Source of the DNA: Lacticaseibacillus yichunensis
GTDB taxonomy: Bacteria; Bacillota; Bacilli; Lactobacillales; Lactobacillaceae
Direction: 5' to 3'
Assembly (NCBI RefSeq): GCF_003946405.1
Contig: NZ_RHOG01000033.1
Span: 1 to 32,869 of the forward strand
DNA: 32,869 nucleotides
Shown: positions 30,498 through 32,869 of the stretch, one piece after another
Layout: every line of letters starts with the position of its first letter
How positions within the stretch are numbered: position 1 is the first letter of the stretch
The notes under the pieces: model-generated
What the model was told of the DNA's origin: nothing
Seen by the model: only the letters and a program-made list of their open reading frames with translations
Database searches by the model: none
Made by a program: the position numbers and the translations under genes

Positions 30498-32708
30498 ATG
30501 AATAAAAAACAAAACGGGCTGTTCGGCAGCACCCTGACCTATGTGATCATGTTCGTCATATTGGTCTCGGGGTTTGCCTGGTACCTGCGCGGAAGCAATG
30601 GCACCTCGACAGAAACACTGCAGACCAGCCAATTTCTGACGGAGCTGAAGGATAACAAAATCAAGTCCTTTGAAATGCAACCGTCTGGCGGCGTCTACAA
30701 GGTTACCGGTGAATACCGCGAAGCCAAAAAGTCGAGCAGCAGTAATAACTCGCTGAGCCTTTTTGGGTCGCAGACCACGACCACCAAGTCGTTTTCGGTG
30801 TACATTCCGACGAATGACACCACCCTGGCGACGATTCAAAAAGAAGCCAGCGAAAATGACGTCAAGACGAATACCCTCACCGAGTCACAATCGGGCACTT
30901 GGCTGACGATTCTGATCACCATTTTGCCGATGGTCGCCATCATGATCTTCTTCTATGTCATGATGAACCAGGCTGGCCAAGGTGGCGGTGGCAACGGCCG
31001 AGTGATGAACTTCGGCAAGAGCCGGGCGAAGCAGGCGGATAAGAAGGCCAACAAGGTCCGCTTCTCCGATGTCGCCGGGGCCGAAGAGGAAAAGCAGGAG
31101 CTGGTCGAGATCGTCGAGTTCTTGAAGGATCCGCGCAAGTTCTCCAAGCTGGGTGCCCGCATTCCGGCTGGTGTCTTGCTCGAGGGCCCGCCAGGTACTG
31201 GTAAAACATTGCTGGCTAAGGCGGTTGCTGGTGAAGCAGGCGTGCCATTCTTCTCGATCTCTGGGTCGGACTTTGTTGAAATGTTCGTCGGGGTCGGGGC
31301 GTCCCGTGTCCGCGATCTGTTTGACAACGCGAAGAAAAATGCGCCGGCGATCATCTTTATCGATGAAATTGATGCGGTCGGTCGTCAGCGTGGCGCCGGC
31401 ATGGGCGGCGGCCATGATGAACGTGAACAGACCCTGAACCAGTTGCTCGTTGAAATGGACGGATTTACGGGTAACGAAGGTGTCATTGTGATGGCGGCGA
31501 CGAACCGTTCCGATGTCCTCGATCCCGCGCTGCTGCGGCCAGGCCGATTTGACCGGAAGATTCTGGTCGGCCAGCCTGACGTTAAGGGCCGCGAAGCGAT
31601 TCTCAAGGTCCACGCGAAGAACAAGCCATTGGCAGACGACGTTGACCTGAAAGTGATCGCGCAACAGACCCCTGGTTTTGTCGGCGCCGATCTTGAAAAC
31701 CTGCTGAACGAAGCGGCTTTGGTCGCGGCGCGGCGCGGTAAAGATAAGATCGATGCGGCCGATATTGACGAGGCCGAAGATCGTGTGATCGCTGGTCCTG
31801 CTAAGAAGGACCGCGCCATTCCGGCCAAGGAACGCAATGTGGTGGCCTTCCATGAGGCGGGCCATGCAATCATCGGGTTGGTCCTGTCTGACTCGCGTGT
31901 GGTGCGCAAGGTCACGATCATTCCGCGCGGCCGTGCCGGCGGTTACGCGATCACCTTACCAAAAGAAGACCAGTTCATGCTGACCAAGAAAGAAATGATG
32001 GAGCAGATTGCCGGCCTGATGGGTGGGCGGACTGCTGAAGAGATCGTCTTCGGTGTCGAAGCAACTGGCGCTTCTAACGATTTTGAGCAAGCGACACAGT
32101 TGGCGCGCAGCATGGTCACCCAGTATGGGATGTCCAAGCGCATTGGTACTGTGACCTTGGAACGCCAGGGTCAAGGCCCATTCGTCGGTGCCGAATATGG
32201 TCAGATGCCTGCGTATTCGCAGGATACGGCGGCGGCGATCGATGATGAGGTCCGCCGCATCATCGACGAAGCGCACGAACAAGCGCGCCAGATCATCGAG
32301 AGTCACCGTGAACAGCACAAGCTGATCGCCGAAGCGTTGCTGAAATACGAAACGCTGGACGAAGCGGAGATTCTGTCCCTGTTTAATGATGGCAAGATGC
32401 CAGAAAAGGACAAGGATCAGTTCCCTAGCGAAAAGGCGGCGACCTATGAGGAAGCAAAGAAGGCCTTAGAGCAAAAAGATGCCAAGAAGCAGGCGGCTGA
32501 AAATGCTGACGGCGAAAATCGTGACATCCTTTCACCGGACGACACCGCGGATAGCGATGACGTCGATACTGCAACTAATGCGGACGACGCTTCTACGCCA
32601 GATGATGGCAGTGCCTCTGATGGCGGTTACCTCAACGCGGTAAAGGGGGATCAGCCATCCAATGATGACAAGTCTTCCGCGGACGCTTCCTCGCATGATC
32701 CAGAATAA
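30498..32708 (+). CDS. ftsH: ATP-dependent zinc metalloprotease FtsH
   Basis: A membrane-anchored AAA+ protease that degrades damaged membrane and regulatory proteins. 736 residues. Two membrane helices (about 11-29 and 134-155) flank an extracytoplasmic domain of about 105 residues. The AAA+ domain has Walker A GPPGTGKT near 230, Walker [12 protein letters not shown] and the RPGRFDR region. The zinc site HEAGH is at 452-456. The tail from about 640 is long, acidic and of low complexity (many Asp, Ala, Ser, for example [19 protein letters not shown]), a little longer than usual. GGAGG precedes ATG 30498. A possible -10 TATCAT at 30442 would give it its own promoter. Confidence 0.97.
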   Translation: MNKKQNGLFGSTLTYVIMFVILVSGFAWYLRGSNGTSTETLQTSQFLTELKDNKIKSFEMQPSGGVYKVTGEYREAKKSSSSNNSLSLFGSQTTTTKSFSVYIPTNDTTLATIQKEASENDVKTNTLTESQSGTWLTILITILPMVAIMIFFYVMMNQAGQGGGGNGRVMNFGKSRAKQADKKANKVRFSDVAGAEEEKQELVEIVEFLKDPRKFSKLGARIPAGVLLEGPPGTGKTLLAKAVAGEAGVPFFSISGSDFVEMFVGVGASRVRDLFDNAKKNAPAIIFIDEIDAVGRQRGAGMGGGHDEREQTLNQLLVEMDGFTGNEGVIVMAATNRSDVLDPALLRPGRFDRKILVGQPDVKGREAILKVHAKNKPLADDVDLKVIAQQTPGFVGADLENLLNEAALVAARRGKDKIDAADIDEAEDRVIAGPAKKDRAIPAKERNVVAFHEAGHAIIGLVLSDSRVVRKVTIIPRGRAGGYAITLPKEDQFMLTKKEMMEQIAGLMGGRTAEEIVFGVEATGASNDFEQATQLARSMVTQYGMSKRIGTVTLERQGQGPFVGAEYGQMPAYSQDTAAAIDDEVRRIIDEAHEQARQIIESHREQHKLIAEALLKYETLDEAEILSLFNDGKMPEKDKDQFPSEKAATYEEAKKALEQKDAKKQAAENADGENRDILSPDDTADSDDVDTATNADDASTPDDGSASDGGYLNAVKGDQPSNDDKSSADASSHDPE

Positions 32709-32757
32709 TTTTGGAAATTTGTCAAATGGTGTTGGTTTTATGTTTTAAGCTTTTATG

Positions 32758-32783
32758 GGTCTCCTCTTTTGAGGGGGCTTTTT
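32758..32783 (+). terminator. Intrinsic terminator after ftsH
   Basis: GTCTCCTC, loop TTTT, GAGGGGGC (with G-U pairs) followed by TTTTT. Confidence 0.85.
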
Positions 32784-32793
32784 GTTATCTTAA

Positions 32794-32869
32794 GGGCTTA
32801 GAGGGCTTAGAGGGCTTAGAGGGCTTAGAGGGCTTAGAGGGCTTAGAGGGCTTAGAGGGCTTCGGGGCT
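32794..32869. repeat. 9-bp microsatellite, at least 7 perfect copies
   Basis: GGGCTTAGA is repeated seven times without change from 32794 to 32856, then a partial copy GGGCTT and CGGGGCT up to the window edge. It begins about 10 nt after the ftsH terminator. It is noncoding here and may continue beyond the window. Confidence 0.97.

Overview
This window reads as a chromosomal segment from a lactic acid bacterium of the Lacticaseibacillus (Lactobacillus casei) group or a close relative. The L-lactate dehydrogenase matches, as I recall it, the casei-type enzyme almost residue for residue. The gene order pth - mfd - YabM-like flippase - rqcP - divIC - yabR - tilS - hpt - ftsH is the conserved Firmicutes block, and murF / cshA / acpS / alr / mazEF is the lactobacillar arrangement. 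The DNA is visibly GC-rich (strong G/C at third codon positions), above what I expect for L. casei itself, so this is probably a high-GC member of the group; I do not name a species.

Layout. 1-1218: about 4.8 copies of a ~241-bp noncoding tandem repeat. 1316-1999 (-): SUKH/SMI1-like protein. 2149-4311 (+): an unrecognised protein and murF. 4665-9892 (+): a sugar cassette (GH3 glycosidase, GPH-family sugar symporter, short GH29 alpha-L-fucosidase) with a cre-like site over its promoter; it lies between murF and cshA and is bordered by terminators and structured repeats. 10514-14534 (+): cshA, acpS-alr (ATGA overlap), mazE-mazF. 14705-17170 (-): a large HTH / ~415-residue disordered linker / DUF3800 protein, convergent with mazEF. 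17411-17972 (+): preQ1-I riboswitch and queT. 18038-18199: hairpin element with 35-bp direct repeats. 18209-20733 (-): small membrane protein, CBS-ACT protein, ldh. 21250-32708 (+): pth to ftsH, covering translation quality control, transcription-coupled repair, cell division, tRNA modification, purine salvage and membrane proteolysis. The window ends in a 9-bp tandem repeat behind the ftsH terminator.

The coding content is mostly housekeeping. The unusual material is between genes: at least three unrelated long-hairpin elements (7066-7176, 10170-10314, 18053-18152), a GATTC-GGGTGCG motif attached to several intrinsic terminators, a terminator-like hairpin in the pth leader, and repeated use of extended -10 (TGnTAnnnT) promoters with poor -35 boxes. 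The best candidate for an undescribed protein system is the HTH-linker-DUF3800 gene. The best-supported regulatory RNA is the preQ1 riboswitch. No rRNA, tRNA, CRISPR array, transposase or prophage gene was seen.
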